Shown: positions 26,602 to 36,223 of the stretch, piece after piece
How positions within the stretch are numbered: position 1 is the stretch's first letter
How the letters are laid out: every line of letters begins with the position of its first letter
Notes under the pieces: generated by a model
Databases searched by the model: none
What the model was told of the DNA's origin: nothing
The model's input: the letters and a program-made list of their open reading frames with translations, nothing else
Assembly (NCBI GenBank): GCA_017395635.1
Contig: JAFQOE010000057.1
Location: forward strand, 1-64,000
Length of the DNA stretch: 64,000 bases
Source of the DNA: Lachnospiraceae bacterium
Lineage (GTDB): Bacteria > Bacillota > Clostridia > Lachnospirales > Lachnospiraceae
Reading direction: 5' to 3'
Position numbers and translations under genes: made by a program

Positions 26602-27135
26602 ATGGAACCGGTTAAGAGATTGAATAGGGAACTTCGTGCACAAGGAACAGTGATAGGACTTTACAAAGACACAGTGGAAGTAAATGGTCATATAGCAGAG
26701 TGGGATTATATCCATCATGATGGAGCTGCGGCTGTGGTAGCAGTTAATGAAGATGGAAAGTTGATGATGGTGCGTCAGTATCGCAATGCATTAGATCGTT
26801 TTACGTTAGAACTTCCGGCCGGTAAGCTGGATGAACCGGATGAACCAACCTTGGAATGTGCGAAGAGGGAGTTGGAAGAAGAGACCGGTTATAAGAGCGA
26901 TAATTTTGAATATCTTCTTACGGTGAATACAACTGTTGCATTCTGTAATGAAAAGATTGATATTTATCTTGCAAGGGATTTGGTAAAGAGCGAGCAGAAC
27001 TTGGACGAGGATGAAGAAATTAATGTAGAACTGTGGGATGTTCAAGATTTGAAACAGATGATATATGAGGGAAAGATTACGGATGGAAAAACTGTTGCGG
27101 CTATTATGACCTATGCTGCAAAATACCAGATTTAA
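26602..27135 (+). CDS. NUDIX hydrolase, ADP-ribose pyrophosphatase type
   Basis: 177 residues. The domain opens with DGAAAVVAVNEDGKLMMVRQYR, and the NUDIX box is GKLDEPDEPTLECAKRELEEETG. Relative to the canonical G-x5-E-x7-RE box there is one extra residue between G and E. LELPAGKLD fits the ADP-ribose pyrophosphatase subfamily, which splits ADP-ribose to AMP and ribose 5-phosphate. A strong AGGAGG precedes it. Confidence 0.87.
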   Translation: MEPVKRLNRELRAQGTVIGLYKDTVEVNGHIAEWDYIHHDGAAAVVAVNEDGKLMMVRQYRNALDRFTLELPAGKLDEPDEPTLECAKRELEEETGYKSDNFEYLLTVNTTVAFCNEKIDIYLARDLVKSEQNLDEDEEINVELWDVQDLKQMIYEGKITDGKTVAAIMTYAAKYQI

Positions 27136-27158
27136 TAGAGTAGATAAGAGGATTAACA

Positions 27159-27389
27159 TTGGAAAATTCATATCGTTTTTTTGAAAATAGAGAATGTCAG
27201 TACTACCCCTGTCATCAAGATATAGACACTATCAATTGTTTGTTTTGCTACTGTCCATTGTATAATATGGAACGATGTTTGGGCAATTCACAGAATGTAG
27301 TGATAAATGGACGAAATGTGAGAGATTGTAAGAATTGTAGCTTTCCGCATCAGCCGGAGAACTATGATAAGATTATGGACTGTTTGTAA
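27159..27389 (+). CDS. Cysteine-rich small-domain protein
   Basis: 76 residues from a TTG start (AAGAGGAT upstream), 24 bp after the NUDIX gene. Eight cysteines are arranged as C..YPC, CLFCYC, RC and CKNC. FFENRECQYYPCH with NCLFCYCPLY is the pattern of the Cys-rich small domain family (PF04071), a probable metal-binding protein found alone or fused to cobalamin-related enzymes. Function unknown. The stop codon TAA lies inside a diverged GTAAC-type repeat (27386-27413). Confidence 0.8.
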   Translation: MENSYRFFENRECQYYPCHQDIDTINCLFCYCPLYNMERCLGNSQNVVINGRNVRDCKNCSFPHQPENYDKIMDCL

Positions 27390-27413
27390 CTGTGAGGGTG
27401 CTGAGGAGTTATG
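27386..27413. repeat. Diverged GTAACTATTCAG-family repeat
   Basis: GTAACTGTGAGGGTGCTGAG followed by GAGTTATG matches the short form with about six changes. The TAA of the preceding gene is part of it. Confidence 0.4.
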
Positions 27414-27420
27414 AAACTTT

Positions 27421-27462
27421 GAAAAAAGATAGGTATCATATTGATAGCCTATCTTTTTTAGA
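27421..27462. terminator. Bidirectional terminator between the Cys-rich gene and uppP
   Basis: AAAAAAGATAGGTATCA pairs with TGATAGCCTATCTTTTTT. It is A-rich on one side and T-rich on the other, suited to both converging genes. Confidence 0.85.
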
Positions 27463-27488
27463 ATTCTTTGTTAAATGTTTCATTTAAC

Positions 27489-28385
27489 TTAATTGATAAA
27501 TAGAAAATATAACAATACAATAATACCGAGTACGATTCGATACCAGCCAAAAACCTTAAAGTCATGCTTCTTGATATATCCCATTAAGAACTTGATTGCA
27601 AGAATGGATACACCGAATGCAACTAGCATGCCGACAATTAATACCCCAAGTTCGGTGCCTGTAAAGGAAAGTCCGAATTTTAATAGTTTCAAAAGACTTG
27701 CACCAAACATAACCGGAATCGCAAGGAAAAATGTAAATTCTGCTGCAAGTTCTCTTGATGTTCCGATTAAGATTCCGCCGATGATGGTGGAGCCTGAACG
27801 GGATGTACCAGGAATTAAAGAAAGAACCTGAAACACACCGATTAAAAATGCATCTTTAAAAGTTAGGCTTTCTAATGATTCGATACGTGGAGTACGCTTT
27901 TTGTTATAATTCTCGATTACAATAAAAACAACACCATAAAGGATTAATGCAAGAGAAACTACTGTTGCATTGTGAAGATGTTCTTCCATCCAATCGTCTA
28001 ATGGAAGACCGACAATCATTGCCGGAACACAGGCTAATACAATTTTGAACCACAATACAATTTTATCCATATAACAGTAGTTGTTGCAGAATGTCTGTAC
28101 CATTTTCATACTATTATTGGTTGGTTCTTTTTTGAACCAATTGGAACCGGTTGCTGTTTTCTTGGTGTGGAAAGGCCATAGTTTTTCCCAGTATAGAACT
28201 ACGACTGCAAGAATCGCACCTAACTGGATGACAACGTTGAACATTTCCATAAATGCTTCACTTTGATGGAGTTTTACAAATTCGTCCACAAGAATCAGAT
28301 GACCTGTACTACTGATAGGAAGCCATTCGGTAATTCCTTCTACGATTCCTAATAAGATTACTTTTAACCATTCTAATATATTCAT
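27489..28385 (-). CDS. uppP: Undecaprenyl-diphosphatase
   Basis: 298 residues, multi-spanning. The catalytic motifs [20 protein letters not shown] (residues about 13-32) and [13 protein letters not shown] (near 190) are intact. It recycles undecaprenyl pyrophosphate, the lipid carrier for peptidoglycan. It is about 25 residues longer than many family members, with a polar insertion near residues 70-105. GGAGGG precedes the ATG. Confidence 0.93.
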   Translation of the reverse strand: MNILEWLKVILLGIVEGITEWLPISSTGHLILVDEFVKLHQSEAFMEMFNVVIQLGAILAVVVLYWEKLWPFHTKKTATGSNWFKKEPTNNSMKMVQTFCNNYCYMDKIVLWFKIVLACVPAMIVGLPLDDWMEEHLHNATVVSLALILYGVVFIVIENYNKKRTPRIESLESLTFKDAFLIGVFQVLSLIPGTSRSGSTIIGGILIGTSRELAAEFTFFLAIPVMFGASLLKLLKFGLSFTGTELGVLIVGMLVAFGVSILAIKFLMGYIKKHDFKVFGWYRIVLGIIVLLYFLFIN

Positions 28386-28723
28386 GATAGAACCCTCCTT
28401 CTATATTTTGTTCATAAAGTATATTTAAGTAATTGTGAAACTCACAAAAATCGTCGTTGACTTGTGTAAGTTTGGTAATTGACTATAAAGTATATTCAAG
28501 AAAATGAGATATATTAATATAGAATCAATATCTGTGATATTTCATTGAATATACACTGCTACATTATCCCACTTTTTAGTGTAAAGGGCAAGATATTTAA
28601 TTCATTGATAAAGTGCTTGGTTCTGAAAAGTTACATTTTATCTAAACCGTTTGTGGTACCATGACAGATTCTGTCACAATTTTCATTTTAAAATAATATA
28701 AAGAAATATGGAGGGTGATTTGA
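28386..28723. other. Intergenic region without gene
   Basis: 338 bp between divergent uppP and the PDDEXK-family gene. It contains a direct repeat TAAAGTATATTYAAG (near 28416 and 28486, about 70 bp apart) and a small hairpin TGACAGA-TTC-TGTCA (28662-28677). Promoters for both genes are expected here but none is clear. Confidence 0.5.
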
Positions 28724-29608
28724 TTGAGCAGTAATGTGAAATTAAAGGATTATTTTCCAATGTTGAGAACGAGAGAAAAAATCCTTGTGGATATCAAGAA
28801 CAGGAAAGAGCTTAGAGAAATTTATAGTCATTGGAAAGATTATGAACAGGAGAATGGCAGTATTGCTAATGTGGAAATACAAAAAATTGGATATATGTTT
28901 CCGGGAGAGCGTGCTGCCTGCTATTCTGCAGATTTACTATTGCGACAATATAGAAGACTTCGTGACAAAAAGAAAAAGAAGTTTACATATAAGGATATTA
29001 AGCCGGTGTATGTTGTGGTGTTGTTCGAAAAAAGTCCGGAAGAATTTGGACAATTTACAAGTGATTATATTCATTATGTGAAACCACAATCTAACACAGG
29101 AATCCGAGTAAATTTATTGCAGGAATACTACTTTGTATCTCTTGACAACTTTAAGGAAAAAATGCAAAATGAGGGTATAACTAATAAACTGGAAGCATGG
29201 TTGACGTTTTTGTGTACAGATGACCCGGAAGATATAGTAAAGTTGATTCTTAAATATCCGGAATTTAAATCATTATATGAAGATGCGTACCAGCTTTGTC
29301 TGAATGTTGAGAAGGTGATGGGGATGTTTTCGCAGGAATTGAGAATGTTAGATGTGAATACGACACAATTCATGATTGATACGATGCAGGAGAAGATGGA
29401 AAAACTGCAGGAGAAAGAGGCAGAGTTGCGCGATCTGTTAGAAGAGAAAAATCGAGAAAAAACAAAGTTGCAAGGAGTGTTGGATGACTTGCAGACAAAG
29501 CTAGCAGAACAAGACGAAGAGAAAACGGAGTTGCAAGGGAAATGTAATGAACAGGCAGATTTGATTCTGCAACTACAGACAAAGTTACAAGAAGCAGGCA
29601 TTGAATAG
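28724..29608 (+). CDS. PDDEXK nuclease/transposase-family protein (PF12784-like) with internal deletion
   Basis: 294 residues from a TTG start (GGAGGGTG 7 bp upstream). The start VKLKDYFPMLRTREKIL and the core GSIANVEIQKIGYMFPGERA, then ACYSADLLLRQY, match the PD-(D/E)XK transposase-like family abundant in Lachnospiraceae. Family members known to me have roughly 75-85 residues between the LREIYSHW segment and GSIANVEIQ, including the conserved acidic D and the helix that precedes it; here only DYEQEN joins them. A long coiled coil (residues about 220-290) ends the protein. It is probably inactive, or uses a trimmed fold. It stands alone with its own terminator. Confidence 0.7.
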   Translation: MSSNVKLKDYFPMLRTREKILVDIKNRKELREIYSHWKDYEQENGSIANVEIQKIGYMFPGERAACYSADLLLRQYRRLRDKKKKKFTYKDIKPVYVVVLFEKSPEEFGQFTSDYIHYVKPQSNTGIRVNLLQEYYFVSLDNFKEKMQNEGITNKLEAWLTFLCTDDPEDIVKLILKYPEFKSLYEDAYQLCLNVEKVMGMFSQELRMLDVNTTQFMIDTMQEKMEKLQEKEAELRDLLEEKNREKTKLQGVLDDLQTKLAEQDEEKTELQGKCNEQADLILQLQTKLQEAGIE

Positions 29609-29619
29609 TGTATTGAAAT

Positions 29620-29654
29620 AAGGCAGATAGTGTTTGCTATCTGCCTTTGTTTTA
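29620..29654. terminator. Terminator after the PDDEXK-family gene
   Basis: AAGGCAGATAG-TGTTTG-CTATCTGCCTT followed by TGTTTT. It also lies at the 3' end of the converging minus-strand pair. Confidence 0.85.
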
Positions 29655-29903
29655 GATTTTGGATTCTGTTTGGGATGCGTTGGTAGGATTTTCTTCCGTT
29701 GTTGTATCCGTTGTAGAAGGAATTGGAACCAATACCGATAATAAAAATAGGATAATGATAACCACTAGCGAACCGATAACAACTGTTTTGGTGTTAGCCT
29801 TGCTAATATCAGGATATCCGGTTTTGGCAATTTTCTTTTCAATAGACTCGATAGTATCTTCTGTTTCGGTTGTGTCAAAGTTTTGTTCGCTTTCTGGTCT
29901 CAT
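29652..29903 (-). CDS. Small single-span membrane protein
   Basis: 83 residues from the ATG at 29903 (TTGGAGG upstream). A charged N-terminus (about 45 residues) is followed by one membrane helix (VVIGSLVVIIILFLLSVLV) and a Thr-rich tail outside. No family recognised. It is the second gene of a minus-strand pair with the PH-domain protein and starts 23 bp after it, so the two are probably made together. Confidence 0.65.
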   Translation of the reverse strand: MRPESEQNFDTTETEDTIESIEKKIAKTGYPDISKANTKTVVIGSLVVIIILFLLSVLVPIPSTTDTTTEENPTNASQTESKI

Positions 29904-29926
29904 GTAGTCCTCCAAAATTAGCATGT

Positions 29927-30319
29927 TTAGTGCATGTCATCCGTATCGTCCATGTCGTTCGCATCATCAAAGGAATGCTCCATGAATTCACGGTTGGTAA
30001 CCTTTTTAGCCATTCTCTGTTCTTCGATTAACTGGGATAACTGTTCTTTTACATCCTTTGGTTTCTTAATACTTACGATATCAAAATCACCCATAGTCTT
30101 GTCAGCGGAACAGCAGTGAATGGTTCCTACTCGGAAGATTCTCTGCCAAAAGCTTCTTCTAAGAGATACATCCATGATACGGTAAAGACGAACCTCATCT
30201 TCCACCTTGTTCAAAAATCCCGTTTCAATAAACAATCTTTCTTCATTCAAAGCATACTTGGTAAAAGAAAGTGGTAATCCCAAAAAAGTACGTTTCTTAT
30301 CACTCCATAAATATTCCAT
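29927..30319 (-). CDS. Bacterial PH-domain protein (bPH_2, YdbS-like)
   Basis: 130 residues. FLGLPLSFTKYALNEERLF, GFLNKVEDEVRLYRIMDV and GTIHCCSADKTMGDFDI follow the strand pattern of bacterial pleckstrin-homology domains, and RIMDVSLRRSFWQRIFRVG is the usual signature. The C-terminus ends with an acidic Asp/Met run. There is no membrane helix here, but the next gene supplies one. Role unknown. Confidence 0.8.
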   Translation of the reverse strand: MEYLWSDKKRTFLGLPLSFTKYALNEERLFIETGFLNKVEDEVRLYRIMDVSLRRSFWQRIFRVGTIHCCSADKTMGDFDIVSIKKPKDVKEQLSQLIEEQRMAKKVTNREFMEHSFDDANDMDDTDDMH

Positions 30320-30501
30320 GGTAAAATCCTCCTAAAATAATAGAATGCCTTCTTGCTATATGCTATTTTATCAGATTTTTCGGATTTGTAAATTGTTGAA
30401 TATTCAATACTCGTCCAAAATATTCCAGTAATAGAAAGGTTGCGCCTTAATTCATTTAAGGTTATAATAAATGATATATGATTGTTTAGTGTTGAATAAT
30501 T

Positions 30502-30528
30502 ATAACGATGAAGATACTCAACAGTTAC
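30502..30528. repeat. Diverged GTAACTATTCAG-family repeat
   Basis: ATAACGATGAAGATACTCAA then CAGTTAC, the short form with several changes, in the gap 30320-30628. The rest of that gap is AT-rich with no gene I can support. Confidence 0.45.
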
Positions 30529-30628
30529 AATAAAACCTCTATGGATAGTGAATAATATTAGTAACTTAGAGGGAGTTCATACTCCCTCTTTTGTTATGTG
30601 ATTAGGAATGATATAAGGAGAAGATAAA

Positions 30629-32269
30629 ATGCGAAAATTCAAAGGATTTCTTACATGGGCATTGGTTGCAAGTATGCTGTGCAGTTCCTTTGTTCCATTA
30701 CAATATGCAAAGGCGAATACCATATCTGGTGCGACTACAGAAACGGAGAATGACACAACGGAAGAAATTACAGAAAACAATAATATTACAACAGAGGATT
30801 CTACAGAAAATGATACAACACAAGAGTCAGAACCAGCTTTGTCGGATTCTGAAAAAGTGGTATCACAACTTTCACCGATTACTGCTAAGGTTATTGTGAT
30901 TGATCCGGGACATTGTAACACACATTCCGGTGCTTATGGCAATAGATTAAGAGAAGAGGTTGTTGCATTAGATATTTCAAAAGCGTGTGTGAACAATTTG
31001 AAAAAGTATGGAGATGTGACCGTTTATATGACCCGTGAAGATGGTTCCTGTTGTAGAGAGTTGGAATTGGGAGATTGTCTGATAGCCAGAAATAATTATG
31101 CTAAAGTTTTAGATGCAGACTTTTTAATTAGTATGCATTTAAATGCCGGGCGTACAAAAGGAGCCAATGTACTGACTGCATATCAGTCCGGATATCATGA
31201 TGAGATTCGCGTGGAAACGCAGAAATTTGGTAAGATTGCTCTTAAGGAGCTGAAAGCGTTGGGGATTGCAAATCGTGGATTGTTGCTTCGCAAATCAGAG
31301 AACGGAACTCGTTATCCTGATGGATCGCTGGCGGATTATTATTCTATTGTCCGCAATGGTGTAAAGCAACAGATTCCCAGTGTAATTATTGAGCATGGAT
31401 ACATAAGTAGTTCTTCCGACGTGTCAAAATTTTTTAGCACATCTGCTAAACGAAAGAAAGTAGGTAAGGCAGACGCAAAAGCGATTATATCTTATTATGC
31501 TTTCAAGCAGTCTGTTATTGAGGGTGATTTCGAGAAAATTGATGGTAGTGTGTATTATGTAAATTCTAAAGGCAAAAAGGTGACCGGTTGGGTGAAGGTT
31601 GACGAGAAATGGTATTACCTTGATGAAAGAACAGGTAAACTTAGAACCGGATTTTTGGAATACGATGGTGAATTGGTATATCTGGCACCGGTAACCGGCG
31701 AGATGGTAATTGGCTGGTTTGGTGTTGGAAGTGCGTCCTATCTTGCAAAAGGGAATGGTGCCGTAGTTCGTAATCAGACTCATACGGATGGTATTTACAC
31801 CTATTTGTTTGATGCAACCGGTAAGCAGTTGAAGAAGGGGTTCCACACGATGAATGATGCAACCTACTATGTAGATAAGAAAAACAGAGTTGCTTCTGGC
31901 GTTGTGAAGGTGAATGGAAAGTATTATGGATTTGACACTGAGACAAAGCAGATGTTATATGGCTACCAAAAAGTAAGTGGAAAGTATTATTACTTTGATG
32001 AGACTACCGGTATAGCTGCAACTAAGCAGATGCTTAATATAGATGGCAAAAACTATTATTTTGGTAAGAAGGGGGCAAGAGCCACCGGTTGGGTAAAAAT
32101 ATCAGGAAGCAAATATTACTTTAATAAAAATGGTGCAATGGTCACAGGTTGGAAGAAAATAAGTGGCAAATACTATTACTTTAGTAAATCCACAGGAAAG
32201 ATGCAAAAGAGTAAATGGATTGGAATGTATTATGTAAATTCTAAGGGCGTTCGTACGAAAAAACGCTAA
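30629..32269 (+). CDS. N-acetylmuramoyl-L-alanine amidase with cell-wall-binding repeats
   Basis: 546 residues: a signal peptide (cleavage near AKANT, about residue 30), an acidic Glu/Thr-rich linker to about 75, and an Amidase_3 domain (about 87-290). The amidase keeps the zinc residues: IDPGHC, REEVVALDIS, SMHLNA and the catalytic EHGY. About nine choline/glucan-binding-type repeats follow (GWVKVDEKWYYLD, GYQKVSGKYYYFD, GWKKISGKYYYFS). It cuts the bond between MurNAc and the stem peptide during wall turnover or separation. It is monocistronic. Confidence 0.9.
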   Translation: MRKFKGFLTWALVASMLCSSFVPLQYAKANTISGATTETENDTTEEITENNNITTEDSTENDTTQESEPALSDSEKVVSQLSPITAKVIVIDPGHCNTHSGAYGNRLREEVVALDISKACVNNLKKYGDVTVYMTREDGSCCRELELGDCLIARNNYAKVLDADFLISMHLNAGRTKGANVLTAYQSGYHDEIRVETQKFGKIALKELKALGIANRGLLLRKSENGTRYPDGSLADYYSIVRNGVKQQIPSVIIEHGYISSSSDVSKFFSTSAKRKKVGKADAKAIISYYAFKQSVIEGDFEKIDGSVYYVNSKGKKVTGWVKVDEKWYYLDERTGKLRTGFLEYDGELVYLAPVTGEMVIGWFGVGSASYLAKGNGAVVRNQTHTDGIYTYLFDATGKQLKKGFHTMNDATYYVDKKNRVASGVVKVNGKYYGFDTETKQMLYGYQKVSGKYYYFDETTGIAATKQMLNIDGKNYYFGKKGARATGWVKISGSKYYFNKNGAMVTGWKKISGKYYYFSKSTGKMQKSKWIGMYYVNSKGVRTKKR

Positions 32270-32395
32270 TTCTCAATACCGTAAGCAGGCACTTGTGAAA
32301 ATTGGTATTTTTTGGTAAAATGTACTAAGTGCGTGGGTATTCTACGCAAAAGATATGGATATTTATCCTAATGTTTACAAGGAGGAAAGTAAGGA

Positions 32396-34867
32396 ATGAC
32401 TAGAAAGTTAGATTTTGATAAAGAGGCATTCAAAAAAGAAGTTGTGAATAATGTCAAAGCTCTTTATCGTAAGACGATTGACGATGCAACTCAGCAACAG
32501 GTATTCCAGGCAGTGTCTTATGCAATCAAAGATACTATCATTGATCAGTGGATTGCGACTCATAAGGAGTATGAGAAGAAGAACGCTAAGACAGTTTACT
32601 ATTTGTCAATGGAGTTCTTAATGGGTAGGGCATTAGGTAATAATTTAATTAATCTTACCTGCTACAAAGAAGTAAAAGAAGCATTAGATGAATTAGGTTT
32701 CGATTTGAATGTGATTGAGGATCAGGAGCCGGATGCAGCGTTAGGTAATGGTGGTTTGGGACGTCTTGCAGCATGTTTCCTTGATTCGTTGGCAACATTG
32801 GGATATCCTGCGTATGGTTGTGGTATTCGTTATCGTTATGGTATGTTTCGTCAGAAAATTAAGGATGGTTATCAGATTGAGAAACCGGATGATTGGTTAA
32901 GAGATGGTAATCCATTTGAGGTACGTCGTTCAGAGTATGCTTGCGAAGTTAAATTTGGTGGTAATGTTAAGGTAGAACACAAAGATGGACGTAATCGTTA
33001 TGTTCAAGAGAATTATTCTTCTATCCGTGCAGTACCATATGATGTACCGGTTATCGGATATGGTAATAACGTAGTGAATACATTAAGAATATGGGATGCA
33101 GAAGCAACTCAGAACTTCAATCTGGATTCATTTGATAAAGGTGAGTATCATAAGGCTGTTGAGGAGGAGAATCTTGCAAGAACAATCGTTGAGGTACTTT
33201 ATCCAAATGATAATCACTATGCAGGTAAGGAGTTAAGATTAAAACAGCAGTATTTCTTCGTTTCAGCTTCTATCCAGACAGCACTTAATAAGTTCAAAGA
33301 GGCTAATGAGGACTTACATGATCTTCCTAAGAAGGTTGCGTTTCAGTTGAATGATACACATCCTACTGTAACGGTGGCAGAACTTATGAGAATTCTGGTT
33401 GATGAAGAAGGCATGGAATGGGATGATGCATGGGACATTACATGTAAGACATGTGCATATACAAACCATACAATTATGGCTGAAGCCCTTGAGAAGTGGC
33501 CAATTGAGTTATTCTCAAGATTGTTACCTCGTGTATACCAGATTATTGAAGAGATTGACAGAAGATATGTCAACATGATTCGTGAGAAGTATCCAAATAA
33601 TCCGGAGAAGGTTAAGAGCATGGCTATCCTTTACGATGGTCAGGTTAAGATGGCACATCTTGCGATTGCAGGTTCTTATTCTGTTAACGGTGTTGCTCAG
33701 CTTCATACAGAGATTCTTAAGAAAAGAGAGCTTAAGGATTTTTATGAGATGCGTCCGGAACAGTTTAATAATAAGACGAATGGTATTACACAAAGACGTT
33801 TCTTGTTGCATGGTAACCCATTATTGGCTGACTGGATTACATCTAAGATTGGCGATGATTGGATTACAAACCTTCCACATTTGGCTAAGCTCAAAGTATA
33901 TGTAGAGGATGAGAAGTGTCAGCAGGAGTTCATGAACATTAAGTACCAGAATAAGGTACGTCTTGCGGCTTATATCAAAGAGCATAATGGTGTGGACGTT
34001 GATCCGCGTTCTATCTTTGATGTACAGGTTAAGAGATTGCATGAATATAAGAGACAGTTGCTTAATATTCTACATGTTATGTATTTGTATAGCGAAATCA
34101 AAGAACATCCGGAAATGGATATTGTTCCTCACACATTTATTTTTGGTGCTAAGGCAGCAGCAGGTTATAGAAGAGCGAAATTGACAATCAAGTTAATTAA
34201 CTCAGTTGCAGATGTAATCAACAATGATGAGTCAATCGATGGAAAGATTAAGGTTGTATTTATTGAGAACTATCGCGTATCCAATGCAGAGCTTATTTTT
34301 GCAGCAGCGGATGTATCAGAGCAGATTTCGACAGCTTCTCGTGAGGCTTCCGGTACAGGTAACATGAAGTTTATGCTAAATGGTGCTCCGACACTTGGCA
34401 CTATGGATGGTGCGAATGTTGAGATTGTTGAAGAAGTTGGTGCAGATAATGCATTTATTTTCGGTTTATCAGCAGAGGAAGTTATGGCTTACGAGAGAGA
34501 TAAGAATTATTATCCGGCTGATATTTTCAATAGCAATGCGAATGTGCGTAAGGTGTTAACACAGTTGATTAATGGTACATTCCATGATGATACAGAACTT
34601 TTCAGAGATTTGTATGATTCCTTAATTAGAGAAGATGCATATTTTACTTTGAAGGATTTTGATTCTTACTGTGAAGCTCATAGAAAGGTGGATGCTGCTT
34701 ATAGAGATGAGAAGGGTTGGGCTAAGATGGCAATGCTTAACACAGCATGTTCCGGCAAATTCTCTTCTGATCGTACAATTGAGCAGTATGCTAAGGAAAT
34801 CTGGGAGTTAGACAAGGTTAAGGTTACAATGCCTAAAACTCCTTCCAAGAAGAAAACTTCAAAATAA
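32396..34867 (+). CDS. glgP: Glycogen/starch/maltodextrin phosphorylase
   Basis: 823 residues, full length. GGLGRLAACFLDS, LYPND, QLNDTHPT and the pyridoxal-phosphate site EASGTGNMKFMLNGAPTLGT (PLP lysine in GNMKF) are intact. It releases glucose 1-phosphate from alpha-1,4-glucan. A strong AAGGAGGAAA precedes it. It is alone; no other glycogen genes are adjacent. Confidence 0.96.
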   Translation: MTRKLDFDKEAFKKEVVNNVKALYRKTIDDATQQQVFQAVSYAIKDTIIDQWIATHKEYEKKNAKTVYYLSMEFLMGRALGNNLINLTCYKEVKEALDELGFDLNVIEDQEPDAALGNGGLGRLAACFLDSLATLGYPAYGCGIRYRYGMFRQKIKDGYQIEKPDDWLRDGNPFEVRRSEYACEVKFGGNVKVEHKDGRNRYVQENYSSIRAVPYDVPVIGYGNNVVNTLRIWDAEATQNFNLDSFDKGEYHKAVEEENLARTIVEVLYPNDNHYAGKELRLKQQYFFVSASIQTALNKFKEANEDLHDLPKKVAFQLNDTHPTVTVAELMRILVDEEGMEWDDAWDITCKTCAYTNHTIMAEALEKWPIELFSRLLPRVYQIIEEIDRRYVNMIREKYPNNPEKVKSMAILYDGQVKMAHLAIAGSYSVNGVAQLHTEILKKRELKDFYEMRPEQFNNKTNGITQRRFLLHGNPLLADWITSKIGDDWITNLPHLAKLKVYVEDEKCQQEFMNIKYQNKVRLAAYIKEHNGVDVDPRSIFDVQVKRLHEYKRQLLNILHVMYLYSEIKEHPEMDIVPHTFIFGAKAAAGYRRAKLTIKLINSVADVINNDESIDGKIKVVFIENYRVSNAELIFAAADVSEQISTASREASGTGNMKFMLNGAPTLGTMDGANVEIVEEVGADNAFIFGLSAEEVMAYERDKNYYPADIFNSNANVRKVLTQLINGTFHDDTELFRDLYDSLIREDAYFTLKDFDSYCEAHRKVDAAYRDEKGWAKMAMLNTACSGKFSSDRTIEQYAKEIWELDKVKVTMPKTPSKKKTSK

Positions 34868-34910
34868 AAAGAATGTTCGAATGATATACAAGTAATAAAC
34901 AAAACCTCTT

Positions 34911-34941
34911 TCACATACAATAGTGGAAGAGGTTTTATTTA
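34911..34941 (+). terminator. Terminator hairpin of glgP overlapping the spoIID ribosome-binding site
   Basis: AAAACCTCTTTCACATA pairs with AGTGGAAGAGGTTTT, followed by ATTTATT. The right arm GGAAGAGG (34925-34932) is also the only ribosome-binding-like sequence before the spoIID-like start at 34944. Confidence 0.7.
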
Positions 34942-34943
34942 TT

Positions 34944-36026
34944 ATGAAAAAAAATATTATTCTAATATTCATGTTAACTATAATTCCATACGGCTTATGC
35001 ATTTTATTTAGCTTATTCAGCGATAAAATTCGTATTGGACAAGGCAATAACAACATAGAGAGCCATCGGTTGAATAAGGACGTATTAATAGAAATAGACG
35101 GTTTATATAAGAGTATGGACGTAGAAGAATACATACTAGGAGTTTTGCCGGGGACCATACCTGCTGATTATGATGAGGAAACGTTGAAGGTTCAGGCGAT
35201 TTTAATTCGTACAAATGTATTAAAAGAAATGGAAGAAAAAGGAACTGCTGACGCATCCGATTTGTCGTATGAGTATCTTACGGTAGAAGAACGCAGGGTT
35301 GTGTTTGGAAAAAGAAACTATGAGCGGTATAACAAACGTTTTGAAAATGCAGTAGTAGAGACATCAGGACAGGTGCTAAGACAGGAAGGTTCGTTGATTA
35401 TGGCTTTGTATCACGAAGTCAGTATAGGAAAAACCATGAGCGCAAAAGAAATTCTAGGAGAGGATATTGCGTATTTGCAGTCGGTAGACAGTAGTCAGGA
35501 TGTGGAAGCAAAACATTACATGAACATTGTGAATTATACGTGGGAGGAGTTACAGATGCTTTCGCGGAACATGAAAGGAGAACCGGAGACAACATTTGAA
35601 GAGGGGGCAGAAGAAAAACAAGAGGAGATAAGTGAGAATGCACCAAATCAAGGAGAAGGAGCAACGGCACAGAGTAATGAGACCGAAGAAAATGATACAC
35701 CGGAAAAACAACCTACAGGTGAAAGTCTCGTTAGAACAGAAATCAAGGTAGAGGAAAGTACGGAGAATGGTTATGTGACGAAGGTGTCGGTGGATGGAAT
35801 CATTTATACGGGAGAAGAGTTGGCAAATGGTTTTAATCTTGCATCTACTAATTTTTATGTGGAGGAAATAGAAGGAGGACTACGCTTTGTCTGTCTGGGA
35901 AAGGGGAACGCTTTAGGTGTTTCACAATATGGCGCCAACAGAATGGCATTAAATGGCAAAGATATGGAAGAAATTATCAAGCACTATTTGCAGAAGGTTA
36001 GTATTGAGGAATATCGAAACAATTAA
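34944..36026 (+). CDS. SpoIID/LytB-domain protein with altered active site
   Basis: 360 residues: N-terminal membrane helix (about 2-24), then the SpoIID domain beginning VEEYILGVLPGTIPADYDEE and ending GLRFVCLGKGNALGVSQYGA and HYLQ. SpoIID is a lytic transglycosylase for engulfment. In family members the segment reads EYV.GVVA.EMP, with the catalytic glutamate before MP; here it is PGTIP. The conserved HS..GG.T is HEVSIGKT. A Glu/Gln-rich insertion (about 210-275) splits the domain. It lies just upstream of an L,D-transpeptidase and a SpoIIQ-like gene. Probably a non-catalytic or reassigned homologue. Confidence 0.78.
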   Translation: MKKNIILIFMLTIIPYGLCILFSLFSDKIRIGQGNNNIESHRLNKDVLIEIDGLYKSMDVEEYILGVLPGTIPADYDEETLKVQAILIRTNVLKEMEEKGTADASDLSYEYLTVEERRVVFGKRNYERYNKRFENAVVETSGQVLRQEGSLIMALYHEVSIGKTMSAKEILGEDIAYLQSVDSSQDVEAKHYMNIVNYTWEELQMLSRNMKGEPETTFEEGAEEKQEEISENAPNQGEGATAQSNETEENDTPEKQPTGESLVRTEIKVEESTENGYVTKVSVDGIIYTGEELANGFNLASTNFYVEEIEGGLRFVCLGKGNALGVSQYGANRMALNGKDMEEIIKHYLQKVSIEEYRNN

Positions 36027-36145
36027 AGTACTGTAACGATTCTAAGCATTATTTGAAACGGCTTCTAATTTATCTCAGGTAAACAAGAAATGGTGGTGGT
36101 TTCGTTGACAGTTCCTGTGTTTTATGAAATAATTATAGGGATAGA

Positions 36146-36194
36146 GTAACTATTCAGAGTTTTCTTCGGAAATGCTTGGACGTGAGCAGTTACA
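36146..36194. repeat. GTAACTATTCAG-family repeat, medium form
   Basis: 49 bp beginning GTAACTATTCAGAG and ending GAGCAGTTAC, with an inner TTTC-TTCG-GAAA hairpin. It shares its left end with 39395-39439 and 58028-58098. It sits between spoIID and the L,D-transpeptidase gene. Confidence 0.65.
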
Positions 36195-36223
36195 AAATAA
36201 AAACATAAGAAAAGGATAATGAT

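Noticed and set aside
32270..32395. Riboswitch before glgP
   Set aside because: The short leader shows no conserved aptamer I recognise.
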